The notes under the pieces are model-generated. The model was not told the origin of the DNA and did no database searches. It worked only from the letters and a program-made list of their open reading frames with translations. Positions 43,966 to 54,086 of a stretch of DNA of 64,000 nucleotides are shown one piece after another. The position numbers were made by a program, and so were the translations under genes. The DNA is from Basidiobolus meristosporus CBS 931.73 (lineage: Eukaryota; Basidiobolomycota; Basidiobolomycetes; Basidiobolales; Basidiobolaceae), in NCBI GenBank assembly GCA_002104905.1, contig MCFE01000121.1:1-64000 (forward strand). The letters are read 5' to 3'. The first letter of the stretch is position 1; each line of letters opens with the position of its first letter.

Positions 43966-44946
43966 TCAGATGGCACCAAGCTCTCTTGATTTGGTTGAGT
44001 TTTTGACCAAGTTAAGGTTTGTCTCCATTGGTGTAGCTGCTGGTTTACAGTCTTCCATTTGGTACTTCTTTAGTATATCTTGAATATACTTGGATTGGCT
44101 TAGGGTGATAGTCTGGGTACTTCTGTCTATGGAGAACTTAATCCATAAGTAGTAATTAAGTTCTCCTAGATCAGACATCCTGAACTCCTTAGATAGGCTG
44201 GATTTAGTCTCTTCCAATGTTGCTAGGTTATTGGCTTTTACATCCATTTGATGAATAAAAAACTTATATTTGGCTGCAATAGCCAATATTAATCTTATGG
44301 AATTAAACTTGGCTACCAGTGCAAAGTTCTCAGTATAGTCAAGTCCTTTTGTTTGAGAGTATCCTTTGGCTACAAGTCTTGCTTTGTATCTTTCAATTGT
44401 ACCATCAGCCTTGTATTTTGTCTTGAAGACCCATCTGCATCCAATTGATTTTTGGTTGATTGGTAATTTGACTAAGTCCCAAGTTTGATTTTCCATCAGT
44501 GCCTGATATTCATCAGTCATTGCAGATCTCCAAAACTTTGTCTGAGGGCTATTTAGGGCCTCTTTTACAGTCTGGGGTTCATCAATATGGACTGAATAGG
44601 CATAGGCCAAGTTTGTACCCTGATTGATATAGTAATTTAGGCTATTTCTTGTCCAATTGGAGCTCTGGGCATTTGATACTGGAATAATCACTTCTGGGAT
44701 ATTCCTGGGCACTGATTCTGGTGGAACCATGGTTGTAGAGTCCTCTGGAGTGAAAAAACTATCATTGTTTTGCTCTGATTCAATCCTGACAATTGGTGGA
44801 CTTGAGATCAAATTTTTGTCATCATCTGATGTCATTTTTTGTGAAAATTTTGAATTTTCATCAAACAACACATCCCTGGACTTGGTAAGCTTCTTTGCTT
44901 TGGTATTGTAGAGTTGGTATGCCTTACTCTCATTGCAGTAGCCCAA
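43966..44946 (-). pseudogene. Copia D reverse transcriptase with internal deletion
   Basis: The frame covers the end of integrase (YNTKAKKLTKSRDVLFDENS) and RT up to FFIHQMDVKA. It then jumps directly to NNLATLEETKSSLSKEF. In element B these two points are separated by about 280 bases that encode the FMNGELDEDVYM and LYVDDLI motifs. The deletion keeps the reading frame. Confidence 0.8.
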
Positions 44947-44979
44947 AAATATGCATTTTACACTTTTTGGCTCAAATTT

Positions 44980-45551
44980 TTACTGATTTCCGGCCAGTTT
45001 TTTGGTATATGCTGTACACCCAAATATTCTTAGATGTTCTGCACTTGGTCTGTATCCATACCATGCTTCAAATGGAGTAGAATCATGAAGTATTCTGTTA
45101 TAACTCCTATTTTTAAGATATACAGCAGTGGCAACTGATTCTGCCCAAATATCATAAGATAATTTTTGATCATGGATCATAGATCTTACCATATCAATTA
45201 TTGATTTGTTAGCACATTCTGCTACTCCATTTTGCCGTGGGGAGTATGGTACAGTAGTCTCTTGCTTTATCCCATGCGTTTTGCAGAAGTGGATCAAGAG
45301 TTTTGAGGTATATTCTCCACCATTGCCAGAGCGTATTTTCTTGATTTTTTCACCAGTTTCTCTCTCCACCATGGCTTTAAACTCCCTGAGCTTAGACAGA
45401 GCTTCTTCCTTTCTCTCCATGAAGTAGACCCATGCATATCTTGTATAATCATCAATTAAAGTGATTAAATTCTTCATCCCACCTAAGAATAAATTTTGCA
45501 TAGGTCCACACAGATCTGAGTGAATTAGATCTAATTTTTTCTTAGTTTTGA
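44980..45551 (-). pseudogene. Copia D integrase core
   Basis: It reads LITLIDDYTRYAWVYFMERK, then IRSGNGGEYTSK where element B has IRSDNGGEYTSK, then NGVAECANKS where B has NGVAEQANRS. The second catalytic Asp is replaced by Gly. A stop near 44979 separates it from the RT frame. Confidence 0.8.
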
Positions 45552-46115
45552 TTAACCCAGAGCTCTTGTATGGTTGTCTGGCTTGTTTCCCATATATATG
45601 TAGGCTTCACAGTGCTCCAAATTAGCTTGGGGATCAATTTTCACTCCAGAAATTGGCTGATCTTTGATCATTTTACGCAAATAATCAAAATTGATGTGTC
45701 CAAATTTCCTGTGCCAAAGCATTGGTATTTCTTCATTTAAGTTACTTATATTGGCTTCCAGATATAATGGAATATAAGTCAACTTGCATAGATTCTGATC
45801 TCTGATGCCCAAAGCAATATGAGCACCATTTTGATCAGTGATCCTGCATCCAGAATTGTCAAAACTGAAACTGAGTCCTTCTGCTGTGGCCTTGCTTACA
45901 GAGAGTAGGTTCTTGGCTATTTCTGGTATATTGAGTACTTCTTTAAAGGTCAGTGTGTGGCTTCCTTCACTGCTTCTAAGGTTTACTTGGATAGTTCCTT
46001 CTCCCGCTGCATCAAGTGTTCTATAGTCACCCATGAAAGCCTTTAATTGGAATTTCTTGATATTGGGTAAAAGTTCTTTTTGGTGTGTAAAGTGTTGAGA
46101 TGCTCCAGAGTCAAT
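45552..46115 (-). pseudogene. Copia D protease remainder and GAG-pre-integrase
   Basis: It resumes after the MITE with the ASQHF part of the protease and continues through FGHINFDYLRKM and NLEHCEAYIY, where the second Cys of the usual CEAC is now Tyr. Confidence 0.7.
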
Positions 46116-46325
46116 GGACTTGTTCCATCATTCCAGCTGATCATAGTGCCAATAGTGCCATAGCATGCCAGATGGTGCCTGATCATGCCACAGAGTGTCA
46201 GATGGTGCCATACAGTGCCAATTTGGGATCAAAATTGACATGCATATGACCCTAAAATATCAAATTAACAACAAACTATACAGCACTTTCTGGCACTATG
46301 ATCAATGGCACAATGGAACAAGTCT
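46116..46325. mobile_element. 210-bp MITE inserted in copia D protease
   Basis: The terminal inverted repeats are GGACTTGTTCCAT and ATGGAACAAGTCT (12 of 13 matching). AAT at 46113-46115 is repeated at 46326-46328. Removing the insert and one AAT restores the protease codons for a WYIDSGASQHF-type site. The interior carries repeated GTGCCA/TGGCAC motifs near both ends and no coding capacity. The terminus matches that at 49494, next to a PIF/Harbinger-type transposase; a 3-bp target duplication also fits that superfamily. Confidence 0.85.
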
Positions 46326-46326
46326 A

Positions 46327-47120
46327 ATATACCACATCTGAGAATCCTTGTTTGTGGTCATATTCAGTGCAGATATGAATAGTCTATCTTCAGTTGTTGC
46401 AGCATTTCCATATTCAGGCTTCTTTTGCTGATTATCTTTCTTTTTGAGACACCGGTCTGATGTGTGTCCTTTCCTTTTGCAGTAGCTACAAAACAGGTTG
46501 CTGTTGCCTTTGTAGGGTCTTGGGTACCTCCTTTGTTGGTTATCATTGCTTATTGAAGCATTTTCTTCTTCCTTCTTATTAGCGCTTGATTTTCTTAATT
46601 CTTCATCCAGGAGCCTTCCATATACGTAATTTAAGGTCAAATCCTCAGTTCTGGACTCTAGGGCTGATACAAGGCCCTGAAACTTGTCTGTCAGGCTATT
46701 CAGGATGGTAACTATCACATCCTCATCAGTAGCTGGTACACTTGCAGATTCCATCTCATCTACCAGCAGGGTAATTCTGTTAATTAGATTTTTCATTTCT
46801 TCTCCTGGCAGCATCTTTGTAGTAAAGAATTTTTGTCTCAAATACATTTTCTTGGCAGCTGAACATGACTGGTAGGTGTCTTCTAATGCTTTCCAGGCAT
46901 TCTTTGCCGTTTTTGCTCTTGAGCATTGAATTAGCAATTTGTCTTTGACATTAAGGCAAATGCAGTTAAAGGCACTTTGTTCTTTCTTCTGGTACTTTAA
47001 GGCTTCCTCTCCCACGTTTTTAGGAGGGCATTCTTCTCCCATGACAATATCCCAAAGGCCTCTTTCTTGTAGCAGCATCTTCATCTTCACCTTCCACACT
47101 TGGTAGTTAGAGCCATCCAA
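46327..47120 (-). pseudogene. Copia D gag
   Basis: The frame is open from LDGSNYQVWKVKMKM through a complete CCHC knuckle (CSYCKRKGHTSDRC) and into the linker NNQQKKPEYGN, ending at the MITE. A TGA about 25 codons into gag, upstream of position 47120, replaces a GGA codon present in element B. Otherwise gag is the best preserved in the window. Confidence 0.8.
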
Positions 47121-47184
47121 CTTTTCAGCAGAGGGAAAAATTCAAGTAATAGCAGTGGTAGACATTACAGAGAGTGACAGCCTG

Positions 47185-47196
47185 GGGCTCATAACC
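47185..47196 (-). other. Primer-binding site of copia element D
   Basis: The plus strand reads GGGCTCATAACC, identical in sense to the initiator tRNA-Met anticodon arm. It lies directly beside the 5' LTR. Confidence 0.7.
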
Positions 47197-47545
47197 TGTT
47201 GTAAGAGTCTTGGAGATATTGGAAGTGATTGGGAGAACAGGTAGATTATGTGGTTTTCACTTAATGATTTATTGAATGTAAAAGTAGTATTTATACTTTT
47301 ACCTGGTCTTGGCATAACAAACATGTAGAATAGATTAAGGAAGGTCCCAAGAGCATGTGTGCAAAGTTTGGGGCTGCTTGGACAACTTATCTAATTTTCA
47401 TGTTCTGGGTAACTGGTATTTTGGTAAAAATATTCTAAGTAAATCCCAACAAGGAATTTGGTCAGTATTCACCAGGATATGAAGGTAATGATTTAAGTGA
47501 CTAAGTTAGGTGCATATTTAGGTGGAAATACAAATTTTTACAACA
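47197..47545 (-). repeat. 5' LTR of copia element D
   Basis: 349 bp in minus orientation with ends TGTTGTAA and TTACAACA on the plus strand. It differs from its partner at 42919-43266 at a modest number of sites by eye, so the insertion is not brand new. Confidence 0.88.
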
Positions 47546-48501
47546 AAAAATGCTCTCCTAAAGACATGGGAGAGGAATCCTTAAAGTACCAGGACAAAGA
47601 ACAAAGTGCCTTTAACTGCATTTGCCTTGATATTAAAGACATATTGCTAATTCATTGCTCAAGGGCAAAAGCAGCAAAGAATGCCTGGAAGGCATTAGAA
47701 GGCACCTACCAGTCATGTTCAGCTGCCAAGAAAATGTATCTGAGACAAAAGTTCTTTACTACAGAGATGCAGCCAGGAGAAGATATGAAAAGTTTAATTA
47801 ACAGAGTTACCCTGCTGGTGGACAAGATAGAGTTTGTAGGCATACCAACTACTAATGAGGATGTGATAGTAACCATCCTGAATAGCCTGACAGCTGAGCT
47901 TCAAGGCTTTGTGTCAGCTCTAGAGTCCAAACTGAAGATTGTACCTAAAATTACATGAATGGAAGGCTTCTGGATGAAGAATAAAGAAATTCAAGCGCCA
48001 ATAAGAAGGAAGAAGAAAATGCTTTAATAAGCAATGATAACCATCAAAGAGGATACTTACAGCCTTTTAGAGGCAATAGCAACCTGTTTTGCTACTACTG
48101 CAAAAGGAAAGGACACACATCAGACCAGTGCTTGAAAAAGAGCAATTGTCAGCAGAAAAAGCTTGAATATGGAAGTTCTGCAACAACTTAAGATAGAATA
48201 CTCATATCAGCACTAAATATGACCACACACAAGGATTCTCAGACATGGTACATTGACTCTGGAGCATCTCAACGCTTTACACACCAAAAGGAACTTTTTA
48301 CTCAATATCAAGAAATTCTAATTTAGAAGGTTTTCATGGGTTACAATAGAACACTTGATGCAGTGGGAGAAGGACCAATCCAAGTTAACCATAGAAGCAG
48401 TGAAGGAAGCCATACACTGACCTTTAAAGAAGTACTCTATGTACCAGAAATAGCCAAGAACCTACTATCTGCAAGCAAGGCCACAGCAGAAGGACTCAGT
48501 T

Positions 48502-49493
48502 AGGTATTAATTGGCAAGAACTGCAGCTCTTTTCTTGCAATTTCCTGTCTCTGGCTTGGGTAGACTTTTTCCCTGTGCCTTTTCCTTGATGACTGCCAGG
48601 TCTTTCTCTGCTACTTTGTTCAAGTGCTTCTTGTATTGAACTACATATTATTCTTGACAAATGCTGCACTGGTGCATCTATTTCTGCCTTTTTGTTCATT
48701 ACCAGCACTCTTCCCACAACCTCATACTTCTTTGCTGCTTGTTTGAGCTTTCAGCCCCAGTTGTGACGGGTTCCTGAGGAAGCCAATAGCTTTGCTACTG
48801 CCAGGTCCTTCACTACTACTTATATGAGTGCTTCATAAATGGAACTATAGTTTTTCATTGCTAGATGTTGTGCCGGTGCCCTTGTGTCTACCTGTTTATC
48901 CTCTACTAGCCCTTATCCAGCTGCCTGATGTTTCTTTGATGCTTGTTTAGAGTGTTTGGCTCTGCTTGTAAAGGGCTCTTGAGGAAGTCACTAGTCTTTA
49001 GCCATGGCACCCTTGCTCTTCTGTCTTTGAAAGTTTCTGCAGTTTCTGAGACACTTTCTTAGCATAAAAATGTTGGCCTAACACCTGTTTGCTTGCTTGA
49101 GTCCAGGATCATGGTCATGGAGCAGATGAAGCATATTTGGCCTGGTCTTGGTTCCCTGATGGTACCATGGTATGCTGGCTGTAAGGTGGCGGCATGCCAG
49201 ACTTCTTACAGCCTCTCAAATAGTAGGCCACTCTTTGTCATTGCACTCAATGAATTCATGGATTTCTAATGTCTTTTGACTTTGAGGCTATACCATAAAT
49301 GTCACAATTCCTCCTTCCCATGCTGTGATAGATTTTTGTGAGCTTTATATCTAGGCACTGTTGTTGTGCTTAAAAGACTATATGGTGTTCCTCTGCTGCC
49401 ACATTGGGAAGTTGCTCAATTCTTAGCTGTAACATTGAGCCACTTGAGTTCCTCCTTTGCAGCAAAGATATTGCGTTCTCTACCACAAATATT
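48502..49493 (-). pseudogene. Gypsy-like gag-pol spacer remnant
   Basis: Minus-strand sequence similar to the spacer of the gypsy element at 54121-54720. The frame at 48717-48496 contains IICSSIQEALEQSSRERPGS and ARDRKLQEKSCSSCQ. A second, broken unit lies about 220 bases away. A related copy is at 59340-60235. The block ends at 49493, where the PIF-like terminus begins. Confidence 0.5.
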
Positions 49494-50489
49494 AGACTTG
49501 TTCCACTAGATAGTGGTACATAGTGCCAACCTGTTTATAGTGCTGGAAAGATCTGGCACTCTATGGCATTATCTGGCACTATAGTCTCTATCTTGATGCC
49601 AGTGTTAGGATACAGATACTGGTGATGATACTCAATCTTACTTATGTAGCTCAAAATAATACTTTTATTGCTTTATTTACTCTTCATAATGCTCTAGACA
49701 CATTTCTCTCAGTAGGTCACTACTTGTATAAATATACTGCATATTGATAAACATTGTAACTATTTTACCTATTCCGTTGTTTTCTCATATATATTACTTT
49801 CCTTTGTATTTACCTGCCAACATGTCAAATCTCTTTGGTTATCCAAATGTATGCACTGCTCTCACTCTGAAACAATAAATATTTCTTCTCAAGCTTCTGC
49901 TTCATGCTAAGCATGCAATTCCTTGGCTTCCTATAAGCTGCAATACATCTTAATCTCTGGCAATCCTCTCCTATAAAAGCTAAGTCAGCCATACATTTCT
50001 CCCCACTGCTGAATTCCAGATGATTTGCTACCCAAAGTGCTTTGTCATGCCTACTTCCAGCAAATGGCCCACTAAACCAGATGATGTTACCCTCAATGCT
50101 TATCAGTGCTTGAAACTTCACACAGCATGCCTTGTATTTGCAAGAATAAAAGTACCTCTGCCCTCTACAAGGTCTGTAAATCCTGACTAGGAAGGTATCC
50201 AAAATACTGCTGATTTGGAACCTGTTGCTGGACTCTGTGGGATATTGAAGATCACTGGAGTTTCTGAGCATAGCAGTCCAAGCTTGTTCTAAGTCATTCA
50301 TACTCTCTGCAAGATGGTTTGCCATTGCTGCCAACTGGAATTGAAAGCTTTCAGGACCTTTGTTGCCACAAATGGCGGGATGATACCTTGTAGGGCATAG
50401 TTCTTGTAATAGTATAGAAGCTTCACAAGGGATCTCCATGAATTGATTGCAGTTGATGGTCCACAGCACTTGCTAAAGATCTCTTCCAA
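49494..50489 (-). mobile_element. PIF/Harbinger-like DNA transposon (one end and transposase)
   Basis: The left terminus AGACTTGTTCCA at 49494 matches the MITE at 46116-46325 and is followed by GTGCCA/TGGCAC subterminal motifs, as in the MITE. It interrupts sequence (GCAGCAAAGATATTGC...) that is uninterrupted at 60190. The transposase lies at 49825-50469. I could not find the opposite terminus, so the true right end may be beyond 50489 or lost. Confidence 0.6.
49825..50469 (-). pseudogene. DDE_Tnp_4-type (PIF/Harbinger) transposase
   Basis: A 214-codon frame. An Asp-led block DTFLVRIYRPCRGQRYFYS is followed by YKACCVKFQALISIEGNI and then FAGSRHDKALW, which supplies the second Asp. This is the order and spacing of DDE_Tnp_4 nucleases. 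A later ADLAFIGEDC is where the third acidic residue is expected. A preceding region in another frame (50489-50298) is helix-rich, perhaps the DNA-binding part. The frame shift makes it a probable pseudogene. Confidence 0.7.
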
Positions 50490-51230
50490 TATGTTAAAGG
50501 AAACTCAGTGGTAGTGATGTGATTGGTGAGAAAGGACCATTCAAATGAGTAAGTCATATTAAGACTGGAAGATGATCAAGCCACAATGAATTGATTTGAT
50601 TCAGCACAATCAGCTTAATTTGTCTGATTTTTCATGCATTATAATTAAATCTCCATCAATTGCCATGTATACCATTCTTATCATCCTTGACCAATGACTT
50701 GGCAATTTGACTGATAATTTAATCACAGCTCTATAATGAAATTGGAAATCTGTAACTGATATGATCTGATCCATGTCAATGCAATCAAAGATGCATCATA
50801 CAGAATATATGGAAAACTCAACAATCACATTAGTATTCTAATATATTTCAAATAAGACCAGGTTGATCCCAGTATATTTCTGTATAAGTATCCAAATACT
50901 TTACTATGATTCCTATTCCATGTCTCAACTCATCTTCAATACCAACCATACAAAAACCATCTCCCAGCTCACAAGCATGGTCTAGACTAGAATTGTCAAT
51001 GTCTGATCTGTTCACATTCTTCCCAAATGACTTTAGTATGCTAAGTGTCTGTGATGAGCCTTTGTACAGATAGTTGGGCACTATTCACTAATCTAGCATA
51101 ACTGGATACCTCAGATAGTCAACAGAAATGGAAGAATCCAAGTAGAAAGCTGTGGCATGCATTCTATATCAAAATGCCAGCAGATATAAGTAAGAAGATA
51201 TTCATAACAAGATAAGTGTAAGAATCAAGA
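50490..51230. other. AT-rich DNA, no gene seen
   Basis: Only one short minus frame (50848-51081) without motifs. It may belong to the PIF-like element's right part. Confidence 0.35.
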
Positions 51231-51670
51231 ATGAGCTGAGATTGAGGGGATTTGATAAGGAAGCCATGTGCAAAGAGTTCTGGGTGTAATTTGCACAGTA
51301 CAGACCAGAAGCATATGTTTGTGCCTCAATTTTGGGAACCAAGGAGATTCTGAATGAGTTTTTACCTAATATAAGTAATGTACCACATGATATATTAGTA
51401 GAGCTAAGTGGCTTCTGAGAGCAATATACACAGGAATTATCAAGGCAACAATAGCAAAGTATTAGACAGAGGGTAAGTGAATACCTTGAGAAATCAGAAC
51501 ATGTGCTTCAAGAGGAAGCATTTTTCTGTTGTATTATACCTAGTTTGGGAGTTGATTTGCAATGCAGAGACTATTCAATTTTATATAACAACTACAAGTA
51601 TGCTAATAATGAAACAGTTTATTAGGAGCTTCATATACCAATAGAGATATAACTTCTGCTAATATCTTCA
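51231..51670 (+). pseudogene. Degenerate coding sequence of unknown type
   Basis: One plus frame reads protein-like blocks between scattered stops: LRGFDKEAMCKEFWV, YRPEAYVCASILGTKEILNE, NISNVPHDILVELSGF, VSEYLEKSEHVLQEEAFFCC. This looks like a decayed gag-type or host gene; I do not recognise the family. Confidence 0.35.
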
Positions 51671-52429
51671 ATCTTGGGGTCTGCATATACAATAGGCTGT
51701 GTAATTCACCTCTATAACAAAGGTCTGACCTTCTGTTGACTATTGGACTAAATTACTCTTAAAGTAGCATTTCTTTATTTGGAGGTCACTTTCATTCCAG
51801 AGGTAATAGTTCCTTATTTAGAAATTCTGTACACCCCTTCAACCTATATTGGTGTTGTAAAGAGGTGTCTGAAGGGATGATTTAGTGTAAAGGGGCTTCT
51901 TACTATGGTCTCTAAAGTGGACTTTACACTAAAGGGGTGCCTACAGGGGCTTATTTAGAGTGAAGGGGCCTTATAAAGGGGTCTCTAAAGGGGTATTTTT
52001 AGAGTAAGGGTAATTCAAAGAGGGGACTTTTCCAACAGAAAAATAGTAGTTTTCTTGTGGAACTAGCAACCAATTCTTGTGAGCTTTGCAGCCTCTTTAC
52101 CAATGTAGTACTAATCAAAGTCCAAATACATAATAGGGCAAGTAATGCAAGGGAAGTACTATAGCCTATAAACCTGTAGTTGTAGTGTGGAGATTCTGGA
52201 ACAAGAGGCTCCCTTTTGTTTTTCAGCCAGAAAAGTCATTTATATAAAAATTCTGCAGGATCAAAGTTTTCAAGTGATTATGCAAGCAAAACACATGATA
52301 CAAACCCAAAATATTGCAGTGGTGCAGATTTCACATAGGTGCAGCACCTGTGAAGTTGCATGTATTTTGATTGGCTGGTTTGAGAATTACAAGCAATCTA
52401 AATCATCATAGTATTCCTAGCAATTGAGG
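51671..52429. other. Non-coding with AAAGGGG-rich repeats and a 12-bp inverted repeat
   Basis: Around 51840-52030 the motif AAAGGGG(T/C) recurs about eight times at irregular spacing. A perfect inverted repeat TTTAGTGTAAAG / CTTTACACTAAA lies at 51881-51892 and 51922-51933. No coding frame is supported; 52187-52411 has no motif. Confidence 0.5.
51881..51933. repeat. 12-bp perfect inverted repeat, 29-bp loop
   Basis: TTTAGTGTAAAG at 51881-51892 pairs with CTTTACACTAAA at 51922-51933, each followed by GGGG. It may be a mini-transposon scar or a cruciform-prone site. Confidence 0.6.
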
Positions 52430-53095
52430 CCTACCCTATGAAAAATAACTTGGTCCTGCAGGTGAATCTGATCTGGATCTGCTATCAAGATCCTCTCAGG
52501 GGACCACTATAATACCAGCAGCTTGGAATTCATGAACATCTACATGATCTTATGATGTGATCACAACAGCATTTGGCCAATTTTAAATCCAAACAAAGTT
52601 AAAAACACAACAGTGTTTGTATAGTGTTTTGCCAAGGGTGGCATGATATTGTTGCAGTGTTAGTACTCTCTACAACTATTTCAGTCAATCTAACTGGCCA
52701 GTATATCCAATTGCCTTAGATGGCAAAAAACATAACAATGTTTTGACAGCATCATTGCAGGCCTCTGATGGTAGTATTATAGCAGTATGGAGGCCTACAG
52801 CTAGTTCTGTAAAATGCTACTGCACCAATATACCAAGGGGTATTTCCTTTTCCTACCTCCCCTTGTGCAACTCATATATTCTACTACAGAATAACCCCTC
52901 TTTATTTGCTTACCCTCTACTACCTTTGGTATGACACATATAGCTTAAATCAAAAAATACTATGGCGTCCTGCTTACTAACCTCTAAATACAAGCACACC
53001 TGTCACAATTGACATACTTGTATCACCTCCACTTTTTGGCTTTTAGAGCAATACTTACAAAGTTGCCATTTACTTTGTATTGCTGGCAACATATG
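52430..53095 (-). mobile_element. Second copy of the Tnp2-like element's 3' part, inverted
   Basis: The complement of this segment follows 63210-63868 closely over its whole length. Shared blocks include GAAGTATGTCAATTGTG-like sequence, GAGGTTAGTAAGCAGGA, GGTAAGCAAATAAAGAGGG and CAAGCTGCTGGTATT. Similarity ends at CATAGGG on both copies. It contains a fragment of the transposase C-terminus on the minus strand. Confidence 0.75.
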
Positions 53096-53481
53096 TGAGT
53101 ACTAAATGTAGTACCCACTCTTTGCCCAAGAGTTCTTCCCAGAGTCCTACCCAAAGTCCCCCAGCATCCTCCCTATGATTCCCCCATGCGTCCTCCTTCC
53201 TATTCCAGCCCTTATCTAGTCAGAGCACTTACCATAACAGGATGGTGTTCACACCCCTATTTTATAGCACATTGTCTATTATCTAAGCCCCCCTAGTGAT
53301 ATATATATATCCAATTGAACCAAATGAGAGAATAACAAGATTTGAATGGAATAAACACACGTCTTTATTACCTTGCTACCTTCTATTGGAAGCTATTCTG
53401 AACCAAGTGATACTAACTTGACATACAAGCTCTCCCACTCACCAAGTACAGTCAGTAGTAACCCACACATTTGGTGCTGTT
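53096..53481. other. Presumed LTR/leader of the gypsy element
   Basis: The sequence includes a TATATATATA at about 53302 and an AATAAA near 53350, possible LTR promoter and polyadenylation motifs. TTTGGTGCTG at about 53470 might be a primer-binding site. I could not find a matching second LTR. Confidence 0.35.
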
Positions 53482-54086
53482 TTGATAGAAATAAGCACAA
53501 GTGAGGTAATGACTACAACAATCAAACTAAAAACATACAAAGGAAAGAGAGAGCAAGCCCTTGAGTGGTTGGATAAGTTTGAGAGAGTTGCAGTTGATGC
53601 AGGATGGGACAACAATAAGACAGTAAGGAAGTTTGCAAGACATATGGAAGGGTCAGCATGGCAATGGCATTGTGAATTGCAAGACACAGTTAAGATGACT
53701 GGGATGCACTAGACCCTGGTCTACTGCCTATGTTACAAGACAGGTCCCTAGAAGGAATAGGCCTACTTGCCCAAGTATTCTCTAAGAACCAAGTATTTGG
53801 CCATATACCTGGGGTATAACACCAAATCCACCTTGCCAACAGATACCCCATCAAACAAAAAGCCTATAGAAACTTGAAAACTGACATGGACTATATTAAA
53901 GAGACAATTGAAACTTTACTAGGTTTAGTATGCCAATGCTTTAAGGATGGCATACCATGGGGTCATCAGGAACTCAAGGCCAGGCAAAATATGATATATC
54001 TGCTCCACAAGCATTATCCTAGATTCAAACAAGCAAACAGATTTTGGGCCAGCATTTTTATACCAAGAAAATGTCTAAAAATCTGA
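53482..54086 (+). pseudogene. Gypsy gag remnant
   Basis: Two frames, 53482-53712 and 53874-54086, cover the capsid-like part. Stops and a short gap near 53710-53870 separate them. The second contains DYIKETIETLLGLVCQCFKD. Confidence 0.6.

Larger units (their letters stand above)
42919..47545 (-). mobile_element. Copia element D, complete with both LTRs, internally damaged
   Basis: In minus orientation the 5' LTR is 47197-47545, the primer-binding site 47185-47196, the internal polyprotein about 47165-43267 and the 3' LTR 42919-43266. AAAAA flanks both sides (42914-42918 and 47546-47550) as the target duplication within element C. Lesions are a TGA near the gag start, a 210-bp MITE in the protease, Asp-to-Gly in the integrase triad, and an RT deletion that removes the YVDD region. 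D cannot be autonomous in this state. Confidence 0.9.
42403..48501 (+). mobile_element. Copia element C, split by element D
   Basis: The 5' LTR is 42403-42753, the primer-binding site GGTCATGAGCCC 42754-42765, and the start of gag 42801-42918. Gag resumes at 47551 (KNAWKALEGTYQSCSAAKKM) and continues through a zinc knuckle (about 48095-48135), the protease and part of GAG-pre-integrase, ending abruptly near 48501. Gag joins in frame across D if one copy of a 5-bp AAAAA duplication is removed. Several stops show C was already decaying or decayed later. The 3' half is absent. Confidence 0.75.
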
